Positions 1 through 9,010 of a stretch of DNA of 64,000 nt are shown here, piece by piece. How positions within the stretch are numbered: position 1 is the first letter of the stretch; each line of letters opens with the position of its first letter. The translations under genes and the position numbers were made by a program. This DNA is from Symsagittifera roscoffensis (taxonomy: Eukaryota > Xenacoelomorpha > Acoela > Convolutidae). Under the pieces are notes generated by a model, which worked only from the letters and a program-made list of their open reading frames with translations, searched no databases and had not been told where the DNA came from. The stretch is taken from the NCBI RefSeq assembly GCF_963678635.1, contig NC_087067.1, positions 31,964,401 to 32,028,400 of the forward strand. Reading direction: 5' to 3'.

Positions 1-798
1 GTCCTCATTGAGTCTCGCAGTCTTCATCAAAATGGTACAGTGTCACCGAACAGAAATTACAAAATGCACGAAATCACTTTTATCCACGTCATATCGACTC
101 ACTGTAGAATATAAATGGCATTATACTACATCACTATAGCCTTCCAAATTCTGTCTTTAATCAGCTTTGTTTAGGATATGACTTAAGATAAAAACAACTT
201 TTTAGACTTTCCGATTTAAAACTTTTTCTCCTAGGTTTAAAAAGTGTAGGAACGCAGGACAATCCTGCCAACCCACAAACTAAAATTTTCCTGCTATGCT
301 CCTTTCCTTTGGAAATTTAATTGTTATTGGTCCTGAATATTAAAACTAAGGAACTCTGCGGTTAGAAGGAAAAATGAAATAATCTCCCTCTTCAAGAGAT
401 TACCAAAGCCTTTCATCTCACCACAAATGATCAGTTGTCCTAGTTGATTAAAAACAATCATGCAGGCTAAAATATTTTAATATATTCTCCACTCAAGCCT
501 TTTAAAATAAACAGTAAGTGTCTCTAAAGCCACTAACTAAAATCAAAAGGCAAACTTGTAAAGGCAACAGATTCTTTAAATTCCAAAATTCAACTAAGTG
601 TTTTCTTTTCAGTTTCAATTGAAAACTTAGTCGCTTTGCTTCTCATTTGAGTTTTTTGTGACATACAAAACAATTCTGAGTTAAACATTCTCTTTTGCGT
701 CGCTTCTTTGTTTCTTCTTCGTTCGTCGTTCAGAAGTTCTAAAACTTCTAATTTCTTCTAATTTTCTTTCTTTTTGCTTCTTGTTTTTCGGCCATTCG
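1..798. other. Non-coding flank of gypsy copy A, possibly its 3' UTR/LTR
   Basis: No open frame of interest is visible. From about 690 to 790 the plus strand is pyrimidine-rich, so the minus strand is a long purine-rich tract just after the stop of the last copy-A ORF. That is where a polypurine tract and 3' LTR of a minus-strand element would sit. I found no convincing match to the tract at 17,520-19,400 that should hold the 5' LTR, so LTR identity is not established. Confidence 0.4.
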
Positions 799-1089
799 TC
801 AATGTTCCATCTCCTCCTTCTGCGACATTGACTCCGCACTTTCAGTCTCTCTGTCTTGCAACACGTCGGTAGCTATTCTGACGCTGTTGGAAGCAGTCTT
901 CCAACACTTCTGCTCTTCTACTCTTTGCTTACAACAAGGTAGAGGATCAACATTAGATTCTCTGTTTCGACAGAAGCTATTGTGAAGACACAACGTCATG
1001 TTTCTCTCCAAGTCTTCCTTCAACATTCCCTCCTTTTCCCTTCCGTCACATTCACTTGTTCTAGAAGTTCTCTTCACGGCGGTGGTCAC
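799..1089 (-). pseudogene. Basic Cys-containing 3' ORF fragment of copy A
   Basis: This 96-codon open frame is rich in Arg, Lys and Glu, with several Cys (CLHNSFC, PLPCC). Its first two thirds recur nearly identically in the inter-copy segment 6,416-6,650, so it belongs to the repeat family. It is the last ORF in the transcriptional direction of the element. I recognise no domain. The frame may be entered from an upstream frame, and the true start is unknown. At about 1,145 the sequence jumps to a different part of the 3' ORF region, so the N-terminal portion present in B is deleted here. Confidence 0.45.
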
Positions 1090-1375
1090 TGCATTCCGAT
1101 GAGTTACAAAATCTCGCTTGAAAGTTCACACTCCGATGTCCAGCCGATGTCATTTCCTGAAACATTCTCCTCAATCCAGGCCTAGGCTTGGTGGGCAAAG
1201 GCATCTCACCTGGTTGGTAGGTTCTCGAACTTCCCAATCCAGGCTCGTTCGCCAAGTCACTCCCTGAGAGAGCCCCGTTTCTCCACCTAATTACCCTCAT
1301 GTTCAGGCGCTCTAATATTCCTCTTTCTCCGTATGCTGCCATCAAAAAGACTTCCGTGGGGCGGTCCCCCGGTTA
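1061..1375 (-). pseudogene. Broken 3' ORF of copy A (equivalent of 7,596-7,904)
   Basis: The translation carries the same helical segment as B (AAYGERGILERLNMRVIRW) followed by a Pro/Gly-rich stretch. One extra G near 1,360 shifts the frame relative to B, and a deletion junction near 1,147 fuses it to the basic ORF downstream. The function of this ORF is unknown in either copy. It is listed as a pseudogene because the B version reads through without the shift. Confidence 0.5.
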
Positions 1376-1537
1376 TCATGCCCCCAAGATGTTTGTTAAG
1401 GCGGCCAGCAACATGACTACCTCTGGGTCCTCCAGAGCGAAGTCTCGATCCATCAGCCGACGATAGATCGCATCTATCATCGGTCCTACGTATGCCTCTG
1501 CCAGGTCCATGTAATCATTCAAATCAAAGTTGTCCAT
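1376..1537 (-). CDS. Small acidic 53-aa ORF of gypsy 3' region (copy A)
   Basis: The ORF starts MDNFDLNDYMDLAEAYVGP and ends in a TGA that overlaps the ATG of the next ORF (ATGA). The same arrangement and nearly the same protein occur in copy B at 7,901-8,062. It is acidic and predicted helical. It lies about 390 bp after the macro-like ORF, so it is the first ORF of the 3' cluster. I do not recognise it. It could be an independent accessory protein or the N-terminus of a protein completed by frameshifting at the ATGA. Confidence 0.5.
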   Translation of the reverse strand: MDNFDLNDYMDLAEAYVGPMIDAIYRRLMDRDFALEDPEVVMLLAALTNILGA

Positions 1538-1923
1538 GTTCTTTCGGATTCGATTCTTTTATCAGTTTGATGAATTGAAATCAAGTGAATGATTAAATGA
1601 TCAGTCAGGATCTAGAAAAGAGGTCGCGAATATCACATTTGTCAACTTTACACTAATTTTATATTGACAATTATTTAAAACAGTCAGATAAAAACATTTT
1701 GATCCTAAAATTTATTAAATTCAATTCGTTGCTAAAATTTTGTAATTCGACCTAAGAATGGACAGTCCAAACTTCGGATCTATTCCTAAGATCGTCATTC
1801 GGTTATTCATGGTCACTAATTCTTTGTTACCCAGGGTCTTAATTATAAAGCACATAACATGACATAACACACATATCACACACAACACTTTTAGTATGTC
1901 GCCTTCCTGCATGCAACCTAAAC
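1538..1923 (-). other. AT-rich spacer between macro ORF and 3' ORF cluster (copy A)
   Basis: A 386-bp stretch with no domain-bearing ORF; a 63-codon frame at 1,721-1,912 has no recognisable content. It is well conserved with copy B (8,063-8,447), including an AATATAAAATTAG segment on the minus strand that could act as a TATA box for the ORFs that follow. It might instead be a degenerate LTR, which would make the MDNF ORF the start of another element. Confidence 0.4.
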
Positions 1924-2490
1924 TTAGCCTATACTTAAGTAATTTTTCTTATGTATGTATAATTGTATGTTAGTATCAGAGAAGATTACGTGTATCAGTG
2001 CATACAACTCCGGTGGATGCAGTCGTCCTCGGTTCGGATCGTACACTGGAAGCGCGAGTTCTTTCACTTCCCTTTCCACAAGGAAGTCTCTCAATCTCGT
2101 CAAGGACAAGACTAGTTTTTCCGGGTCCACGTGCCGCTTCTCCGTCGCCCTCGTCACCAAGAAGCATAAGTACTTTCCCGGTATCTGCGACGCCGCCGGA
2201 GGCAAAGCTGCTACGCCTCCTATTCCTGGCCTCTGCTTCCAAAGGAATTCTATGTTTTTATATTCTCTCTCAAAATCCACTGCTAACACTGTCTTAAGAC
2301 TCATGTCTGCTGTGATCGCTATCGCAAATGTTCTACTCGTGAGTATAAAATCACTATCTGTCAACGTTATGCTACTTGAGTATTCATTTGGTAAGTTAAA
2401 ATATGACTCAACTACTCTCCCTATGTCCGGTTTCTTAGGGTCCTCACCTGTTTCTGCTTCTAGATCGCCTGTTTCTCTTGCTAATTTTAA
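1924..2490 (-). CDS. Macro-domain-like protein (OARD1/TARG1-type fold) in retrotransposon, copy A
   Basis: From an internal ATG (2,364) the frame gives 146 aa, and it is open further upstream to about 2,490. The order of segments matches small macro domains of the O-acetyl-ADP-ribose deacetylase 1 type. There is an N-terminal strand and loop (AIAITADMSLKTVLAVDF), then GIGGVAALPP, then a strand with YLCFLVTRATEKRHVDPEKL, then a helix and strand ELALPVYDPN, then a final helix and strand VIFSDTNIQLYIHKK. In active family members the loop after the fourth strand carries a Gly-Cys-Gly-Leu-Asp motif; here it is DPNRGR, so the catalytic Asp position is not clearly kept. The ORF sits after the integrase tail. 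An A-run of 8 (9 in copy B) at about 2,490 puts it out of frame with pol. The domain assignment is by eye. Confidence 0.6.
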   Translation of the reverse strand, partial: LKLARETGDLEAETGEDPKKPDIGRVVESYFNLPNEYSSSITLTDSDFILTSRTFAIAITADMSLKTVLAVDFEREYKNIEFLWKQRPGIGGVAALPPAASQIPGKYLCFLVTRATEKRHVDPEKLVLSLTRLRDFLVEREVKELALPVYDPNRGRLHPPELYALIHVIFSDTNIQLYIHKKNYLSIG

Positions 2491-2510
2491 TTTTTTTTGT
2501 TAACAAATGT

Positions 2511-2984
2511 TCAGTGTGGGTAAGTCCTACCCCCACTCCCCGGGCAAAAATATCCATCGACGTCGCCGTCGATCGCATACCAGATATAAAGTCGAGGTTG
2601 GTATCTCATGCATCCACGAACTACATCTTGAATCGTGACAATGGTCTCTTTTGGGTCCGACGTCATTTCGTTCAGCCATTCCAAGACACGCAATTTTGTC
2701 AAGTCTTGTTCATATGCCCACTGTTGCTCGTCGTCGAACTCTACCTCGGGCTTGGACCGGTCATCGACCCACTCCTCGTCGTGATCATCGATTATGTCAA
2801 TGTCCTGTGACACAGTTATTTCTTCTAAAACCATTACTTCTTCCACTATCTTCTTTAGATCTATCCTGTCCACTACGAAGTCGTCTCCGTAAGGATTATA
2901 TTTCTTCGTGAGTGTTAATTTGTCACTCTGTCGAGTCTGTATCGTAAATGGAAGATCCGGTTCAAAATTCTCGGGGACCTCCAT
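2511..2984 (-). CDS. Acidic C-terminal extension of gypsy Pol (copy A)
   Basis: 157 codons, rich in Asp, Glu and Val (DDHDEEWVDD, FDDEQQWAYEQ), ending in an aromatic segment (RLYIWYAIDGDVDGYFCPG). It follows the integrase C-terminal domain and precedes the macro-like ORF, with which it was probably once continuous through the A-run at about 2,490. Its role is unknown. The equivalent in copy B is 9,011-9,574. About 70 bp present in B (9,125-9,195) are missing here. Confidence 0.55.
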   Translation of the reverse strand: MEVPENFEPDLPFTIQTRQSDKLTLTKKYNPYGDDFVVDRIDLKKIVEEVMVLEEITVSQDIDIIDDHDEEWVDDRSKPEVEFDDEQQWAYEQDLTKLRVLEWLNEMTSDPKETIVTIQDVVRGCMRYQPRLYIWYAIDGDVDGYFCPGSGGRTYPH

Positions 2985-3014
2985 TTGTTCGGGGTCTTGC
3001 CAGTCCTCCTCTGC

Positions 3015-3319
3015 CTAGGGTAAGGTTTCTTCATCTGCTTCGATCACTTCGTTGGGATCTAGGTCCAGTGGTGGACTTGTTCCTTCCTCTACGACCTCAT
3101 TTCTATCGTTCTTTTCCCTGGTGCCCTTCTCGTTGACCACACAAGCATGGTCCATCCTCAGATAATTTCCCTCTTCCATGTCTGCAGGTATACACCAGTC
3201 TTCTGTCGATGGATTGTGTGGCTTAATGTTCTCGTAGTGGGCGGCTCGGCCAGTATTCAGTCTAAAAAAGCGTCCCTCCTGGTGCACTTCCGTAATCATG
3301 AAGGGTCCCCTCCACTTTT
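3015..3319 (-). pseudogene. Integrase C-terminal GPY/F-type region (copy A)
   Basis: The translation begins just past a WRGPF motif (minus strand, about 3,300-3,315), which with MITEVHQEGRFFRLNTGRA and the following AHYENIKPH is typical of the GPY/F module that ends many Ty3/gypsy integrases. An acidic stretch (MEEGNYLRMD) follows. The frame is separate from the integrase core upstream because of indels near 3,320. Confidence 0.6.
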
Positions 3320-4335
3320 TTAGGAGCTTTTTCGTTCCTTTCGGCGGTATGACGTTCTGAAATACCCATACATTCTGAAATACCTATAGGCTTTCTTATC
3401 GAATCTTTTCCTCTGCCTTGCCTGTGCCTGCTGAGTGTTCCGTCTATACAAGTCGTTTAACTCTTGTTGACGTCTAATCGCATCCCTTACATAGACTTGT
3501 GGTGATGTTTTCTTCCCCTTATACTCCGGGTAAAAGAAAGTCAAGGGCAAAGACTTCTCATGTCCAGTTTGCATCATGTGTGGACTAACTCCGGTGGTGG
3601 AGTTTTGCGGGTTTTTGTAAGCTCCCATTACCTGTGGAAGATATCTGTCCCATTGGTCGTGTACTTGGAACATTATACCCTCAGCATTGACACTAACGTT
3701 CTATTTTGCCTTTCCACTAAGCCATTCATCTGGGGATGGTATGTCGTGGAGTGGACCTGAGCCACCTGCGAACGTCGCATGAGCTCTTTCGTAAGTTCTC
3801 CCACGAAAGCTGTTCCGTTATTCGATATAAACGTCATCGGACAACCATGTCTTGCTATCCACGTGTTGATTAGGTGATCGCAAGACTCTTCTGCTGAGGC
3901 AGTTATGCAGGTCACGGCCTCTGCATACTTCGTGAAGTGATCTATCATGACTAAGACTTGATTATAACCACTGTCTGTCATGCATATCTTTTGGTGATCA
4001 ATCTGTACCACCTCGTTAAATTCAGATGACTCGATAGAGTGCAAGGGAAATCGCAACTTCCTTGGATCCTTGACCTGATGGCATGACAGACATGCTGTTA
4101 CGCACTTCCAACATGCCTTTTTCATTCCAGGCCACTCCAAGCGTTTCAGAATCCTCTGGTATACTTTGTCGATTCCCTGATGGCCCGTCTGATCATGTGA
4201 TCTGAATAAAAACTCTGTTTGATAGAGTTGCGGCAACACTATCGCATTATATTTGTACAGGACTTTGTCCTCTTCTCTTCTCTTGCAAGCCACGATCCCG
4301 TCCTTATTCAGATATACCCTTCCCTCGTTCTGCAT
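3320..4335 (-). pseudogene. Integrase catalytic core (copy A), DDE Asp changed to Asn
   Basis: It contains an HHCC zinc-binding region (SHDQTGHQGIDKVY ... CVTACLSCHQVK), a first catalytic Asp in VQIDHQK, and a catalytic Glu in NGLVERQNRTL. The second Asp, expected in a SDNG motif, is Asn here (SNNGTAF; codon at 3,820-3,822). The same substitution is in copy B. The core (3,673-4,335) and the following segment (3,320-3,673) are in different frames. Confidence 0.75.
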
Positions 4336-4346
4336 AAAGTACTGTC

Positions 4347-5186
4347 TCAGAATGCGTGTCTGTCTTCCTCCAGATCGCCTTTGTCCGGAGCTCCATTTTC
4401 AATCCACCGTTTCAGGTTGCTCGTCAAGCGGTCATTTCTCTGTGCTCTTAGTAGGTCCGAGAATCTGTATCTCGCCTTCAAGTACGTTTTCATGACCCTC
4501 ATCTGACTATTCATTTCATCTGGCTGATGCGTGTCATCTTCCATCTTAACGCACCAAATCTTCGCTAATGGTTGTGTTTCTTGTTTGAACGGTTGAAGAT
4601 CACTCCTGACTACCTCTCTTTGCGGCAACAAGCTTATCGAACGTTTCGATACTGCTATTGTTTCCAGATCATCTGCTGCGTTGTCAAAGACTCTTTCACC
4701 CGTTATGAGGTAGCTATCACTGTCAGGGTCTTGATATACCTCCCTATCTAGATCCCTTGCTCGAGTTTCCACTAATAGTGTGTGGATAGCTAGCTCTGAT
4801 GTCTGATCCTGAGCTCGAGTTCCGGTCTGAATAGGTGTCGATTCCTGAATTCCGGGAGTTGTCATCCATTGAAGAGTCTGCGATAGAGCACGTCCCCTCC
4901 TCCGGATCAGTTCTGTGCGTTCTTTGCATCTGTCTGAACTCCCCGGACAAAACTTTATTCTCCAGGTCCTGTTTCTCATCAGGAACTTTCTCATCTACAT
5001 CAGACGATCCGGACAAATTTTCTTGTCCCGGGTGTTGATTTTGAACTCGCCGGTTCTTCTCACTGTTCGTCTCCCCGGACAAAAAATCTTGCACCATGTT
5101 TCGTCAACCTTCTCACCCTCCTTATCCTGGTCCTCAAAGGTAACGGTTTTCTTTTGCGTATCTAAAAAGAGGCTGTTAATGTTCAT
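4347..5186 (-). pseudogene. Pol linker between RNase H and integrase (copy A)
   Basis: A long, hydrophilic, low-complexity region with Ser, Asp, Gln and Thr runs in overlapping frames (4,347-4,994; 4,744-5,097; 4,995-5,186), linking RNase H to the integrase zinc domain. Copy B has about 270 extra bp here, so A carries a deletion near 5,160. It contains three PG(R/Q)-type repeats visible as recurring ccggacaaa on the plus strand. No catalytic motif seen. Confidence 0.55.
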
Positions 5187-5936
5187 GCGAGAGAGTTCCT
5201 ACCCGGGTCCTTCTTGGATATAATCTTTATCTCGGCTGCTTTCTCTGCAGGTAACTCAGGATGACCTGGGATTGGATATCCAGACTTATCCAACCATTGC
5301 GTCAAGGGAAGCGCTTCGTAAGTCTCTTTGTCAAGAAACGAGAAACCTTCCTTGATTTCTGCCTGATTGGCTTGCTTCTGTTCCAATTTTTCAAAGAACT
5401 TGTTCTTCTTGCTGAGGCTGTCAGCATTCTGGTGTTTGTCACACATCCTGTGCTCAATTATCATGTGGTAGCCATCTAATCTCACTATTCATCTACCAAT
5501 ATAACTCTGATCCATCGAGTATGTCTTCAACCAGGATAACGCTCTGTTGTCCCCGCGTAACTTAAAGGGAGCGCTGCCCAAGTATGCGTGGTACTTTTCC
5601 ACAAATGTGACTACTGCAAACGTTTCTGCTTTCGGTGCACCATATTTCATCTCAGTGTCACTTAACACCTTACTGCCATATGCAATGGGACGGAGAACTG
5701 TTCATCCATTCCATTCCTGCTCCTGGTGCAGTATTCCTGAGATGGCTACTACTGATGCGTCTGTGCCAAGAACATACATGCTTTTTTCTGTAGGCATACC
5801 TAGCACTGGCGCTTCGCACAGTTCCCGCTTTATGTTCTCAAAGGCAGCTTGTGCTTCTTCGTTCCATTCGAACTTCTTTCCTTTGTTGCGCATTAGCTTC
5901 TGCATGGGATACACCTTGTCTGCACATCCTTTATGA
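5183..5936 (-). pseudogene. RNase H domain (copy A)
   Basis: Segments recognisable as Ty3/gypsy RNase H are the start KFEWNEEAQAAFENIK, the catalytic TDASVVAISGILHQEQ (5,702-5,914) and the C-terminal part EHRMCDKHQNADSLSKK (5,183-5,485). The parts are in different frames and separated by stops, so the copy is inactive. It is collinear with copy B 12,048-12,767. Confidence 0.75.
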
Positions 5937-6401
5937 ACTCACGGTAATAATTGGCAAATCCTAGGAAGCTCATGAGTTGTGTGTCCGTTCTGGGAGCCTT
6001 CCATGTCAGCACAGCCTCTACTGCTCCCGGGTCAGGCTAACACCATGCCTGTCCACCATTCTTCCTAGATACTTGATTGAATCCCTCAGGTTCTCGCATT
6101 TCGATGGTTTGCATTTCAAGCCTGCTCTCTTCATGCAGTCGAAGACCTCATCGAGCCAATCAATGTGGTCTTCCAGGGTGGGTGTTGCAATGACCACGTC
6201 ATCCACGTAACACATCACCAGGTTCCCGTACTTTTTCGTCACTCCGGTCAAATCCTGAGCCATCGGTCTTTGAAAAGTGGCCGTTGCGTTGCACAAGCCG
6301 AAGGGCATCCTCTTCCACTGGTACAACCCCAATTCACATGCAAATCCGGTCTTCTCCCTGTCCTTCTTCCGCAGAGGTACCTGCCAGAAGGCCGAACCCA
6401 A
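5937..6401 (-). pseudogene. Reverse transcriptase C-terminal half (copy A)
   Basis: It starts abruptly at GSAFWQVPLRKKDREKTGFA and contains the primer-grip and palm region MPFGLCNATATFQRPMAQ and the intact catalytic box CYVDDVVIAT. Immediately upstream (plus-strand side, after 6,401) the homology to copy B's RT ends and 3'-ORF sequence begins. The first third of RT is therefore deleted, not merely frame-shifted. Confidence 0.85.
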
Positions 6402-6960
6402 GTTTCAGTCTCTCTGTCTTGCAACACTCGGTAGCTATTCTGACGCTGTTGCAAGCAGTCCTCCAACATTTCTGCTCTTCTACTCTTTGCTAACAACAAG
6501 GTAGAGGATCAACGTTAGATTCTCTGTTTCGACAGAAGCTATTGTGAAGACACAACGTCACGTTTCTCTCCAAGTCTTCCTTCAACATTCTCTCCTTTTC
6601 CCTTCCGTCACATTCACTTTTTCTAGAAGTTCTCTTCACGGCGGTGGTCACTGCATTCCGATGAATTACAAAATCTCGCTTGAAAACTCACGCTCCGATG
6701 TCCAGCTGATACATACTGTACACTCTGCTGTGTTTCTACATATGTTTCTTGGCATACTCGTACAATCATGCATTCATGTTGGCTCTAAACCATGGCATCA
6801 TTCGTCTTCTGGCCCGTTTCTTTTTCACTTCCATCGGAATGTTCAAGATTTTGCACATTGTCTCAAAAAGATCTAAATCTTTTAGACAATCCAATTCCTG
6901 TAACTGTTCTCTCGTCGGCGTCTCCTGTCTATTGTTCTCCTTTACATGAGCTTCCAGCCA
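6402..6960 (-). pseudogene. Chimeric junction and basic 3' ORF remnant of copy B
   Basis: From 6,416 the sequence matches 841-1,140 of copy A's 3' end; before 6,401 it is copy A's RT. The minus strand encodes the basic Cys-containing 3' ORF (SECDGREKERMLKEDLERN, LCLHNSFCRNRES) with interrupting stops, preceded by further basic and acidic sequence (KKKRARRRMMPWF). It marks the end of copy B joined to the truncated copy A. Confidence 0.6.
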
Positions 6961-7595
6961 TCATATTGCCATCATAACTCCCACTATTACTATCGTTATG
7001 GGCTGTGATGAGTCTGGTAAACCCATGGAGAGCAGCTCTCCACAGTCCCAGATCAACACCAGATTACTACGCCCGGGGTACCAACATGTTTGCAGTAAGC
7101 AATGGCAGGGGAATTCATCATGTGTTGACATGATGCTCCTCCAATTAAGTTTTCCCGAAGCCTCCAGTAGTGGTTCCACTTCCATCATCATTCGATGGAC
7201 TTCATCATTCTCATCTACTGCATTGTAATCCGTGACTGTTGATCCTTTCTGCTTCTGTCTTTCAAAGTCACTGAAGTTCCAGCTGGCGTATCCCATGAAC
7301 TTCTTTCCCAGTATCGATTCTAACTCCTCTTTGGTTCTCTCCGAAACTGCTGAGAAAATTTTACACAGTAACTCGTAAGATTTTTTTTGACATTCTCGCT
7401 AGTCTTACACATTTCGGCACTGAAAAGGCTTGATCCACGATCGTTCTCGTACTCTTCACATCCACCGCTGCAAAATGCACTGGGTATCTACTTTTGCACA
7501 TTGGAGCCAGTGTCGATCCCATCAAACATCGTGCTCCCGACGGTCTTCTCCAGTTCTTCTGTCGTCCCATTAGGATCTTGCATAATCTCGTTCGT
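6961..7595 (-). pseudogene. Unrecognised 3' ORF of copy B, frame-broken
   Basis: The reading runs in one frame from about 7,595 (TTEELEKTVGSTMFDG, then a Cys-containing FCSGGC) to an A-run near 7,382. It then continues in another frame as KSYELLCKIFSAVSERTKE and the 111-codon ORF 7,296-6,961 (GYASWNFSDFERQKQKG ... CHCLLQTCWYPGRS). The Cys/His content could suggest metal binding, but no known motif is clear. In copy A this entire segment is deleted. Function unknown. Confidence 0.4.
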
Positions 7596-7904
7596 CTAAA
7601 CCCCTTCCTCTACTTTCGCCCTCTTTGGTGGCACAGCTGCTCTCAGTTGTGAACTAGACGAGGAAGCCTGGCTGTTCATTTCCTGAAACATTCTCCTCAA
7701 TCCAGGCCTAGGCTTGGTGGGCAAAGGCATCTCACCTGGTTGGTAGGTCCTCGAACTTCCCAATCCAGGCTCGTTCGCCAAGTCACTCCCTGAGAGAGCC
7801 CCGTTTCTCCACCTAATTACCCTCATTTTCAGGCGCTCTAATATTCCTCTTTTTCCGTATGCTGCCATCAAAAAGACTTCCGTGGGCGGTCCCCCGGTTA
7901 TCAT
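7596..7904 (-). CDS. Unrecognised 102-aa ORF in gypsy 3' cluster (copy B)
   Basis: Begins MITGGPPTEVFLMAAYGKRG at an ATG overlapping the stop of the upstream 53-codon ORF. It continues through a basic helix (LKMRVIRWRNG), a Pro/Gly-rich section and a C-terminal basic patch (PPKRAKVEEG) that could be a nuclear localisation signal. The overlap suggests reinitiation or frameshift coupling with the 53-aa ORF. No family recognised. Confidence 0.45.
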   Translation of the reverse strand: MITGGPPTEVFLMAAYGKRGILERLKMRVIRWRNGALSGSDLANEPGLGSSRTYQPGEMPLPTKPRPGLRRMFQEMNSQASSSSSQLRAAVPPKRAKVEEGV

Positions 7905-8062
7905 GCCCCCAAGATGTTTGTTAAGGCTGCCAGCAACATGACTACCTCTGGGTGCTCCAGAGCGAAGTCTCGATCCATCAGCCGACGATAGATCGCATCT
8001 ATCATCGGTCCTACGTACGCCTCTGCCAGGTCCATGTAATCATTCAAATCAAAGTTGTCCAT
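7901..8062 (-). CDS. Small acidic 53-aa ORF of gypsy 3' region (copy B)
   Basis: Starts MDNFDLNDYMDLAEAYVGP and is nearly identical to 1,376-1,537. It ends in TGA overlapping the next ATG. Conservation of both length and the overlap in the two copies argues that this arrangement is ancestral to the duplication and not random. Function unknown. Confidence 0.5.
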   Translation of the reverse strand: MDNFDLNDYMDLAEAYVGPMIDAIYRRLMDRDFALEHPEVVMLLAALTNILGA

Positions 8063-8447
8063 GTTCTTTCGGATTCGATTCTTTTATCAGTTTGATGAAT
8101 TGAAATCAAGTGAATGATTAAATGATCAGTCAGGATCTAGAAAAGAGGTCGCGAATATCACATTTGTCAACTTTACACTAATTTTATATTGAAAATTACT
8201 TAAAACAGTCAGATAAAAACATTTTGATCCTAAAATTTATTAAATTCTATTCGTTGCTAAAATTTTGTAATTCGACCTAAGAATGGACAGTCCAAACTTC
8301 GGATCTATTTCTAAGATCTTCATTCGGTTATTCATGGTCACTAATTCTTTGTTACCAGGGTCCTAATAATAAAGCACATAACATGACATAACACACATAT
8401 CACACACAACACTTTTAGTATGTCGCCTTCCTGCATGCAACCTAAAC
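8063..8447 (-). other. AT-rich spacer (copy B)
   Basis: A 385-bp stretch conserved with copy A 1,538-1,923. No domain-bearing ORF. A minus-strand TATA-like segment near 8,188 could drive the downstream ORFs. It shares only the short string TCGCGAATATC with the probable LTR at 17,520, too little to call it an LTR. Confidence 0.4.
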
Positions 8448-9010
8448 TTAGCCTATACTTAAGTAATTTTTCTTATGTAAGTATACTTGTAAATTAGTAT
8501 CAGAGAAGATTACGTGTGTCAGTGCGTACAACTCCGGTGGATGCAGTCGTCCTCGGTTCGGATCGTACACTGGAAGCGCGAGTTCTTTCACTTCCCTTTC
8601 CACAAGGAAGTCTCTCAATCTCGTCAAGGACAAGACTAGTTTTTCCGGGTCCACGTGCCGCTTCTCCGTCGCCCTCGTCACCAAGAAGCATAAGTACTTT
8701 CCCGGTATCTGCGACGCCGCCGGAGGCAAAGCTGCTACGCCTCCTATTCCTGGCCTCTGCTTCTAAAGGAATTCTATGTTTTTATATTCTCTCTCAAAAT
8801 CCACTGCTAACACTGTCTTAAGACTCATGTCTGCTGTGATCGCTATCGTACATGTTCTACTCGTGAGTATAAAATCACTATCTGTCAACGTTATGCTACT
8901 TGAGTATTCATTTGTTAAGTTAAAATATGACTCAACTACTCTCCCTATATCCGGTTTCTTAGGGTCCTCACCTGTTTCTATTTCTAGATCGCCTGTTTCT
9001 CTTGCTAATT
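8448..9010 (-). pseudogene. Macro-domain-like ORF (copy B), one nonsense mutation
   Basis: Same protein as 1,924-2,490, differing by a few residues. A TAG at 8,763-8,765 replaces the Trp codon of copy A within KNIEFL-KQRPG, and an A-run of 9 at about 9,015 shifts the frame relative to the upstream acidic tail. The C-terminal half (8,729-8,448) is open and retains YLCFLVTRATEK and ELALPVYDPNRGR. Confidence 0.6.

Larger units (their letters stand above)
799..6401 (-). mobile_element. Ty3/gypsy retrotransposon copy A, 5'-truncated
   Basis: On the minus strand this copy reads RT fragment, RNase H, linker, integrase, acidic tail, macro-like ORF and 3' ORFs, collinear with copy B (about 6,416-13,255). 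Gag, protease and the RT N-terminus are absent. At about 6,401 the RT sequence stops and joins the 3'-ORF segment of copy B. Relative to B it also lacks about 270 bp in the linker (near 5,160), about 70 bp near 2,600 and about 0.95 kb of 3' ORF sequence near 1,147. Several frameshifts make it defective. It keeps the RT active-site motif YVDD that B has lost. Confidence 0.85.

Noticed and set aside
1629-8160. LTR pair for the macro-domain gypsy family based on TCGCGAATATC at 1,628, 8,149 and 17,520
   Set aside because: The match is only about 11 bp; sequence on either side does not align, so LTR identity is not supported.
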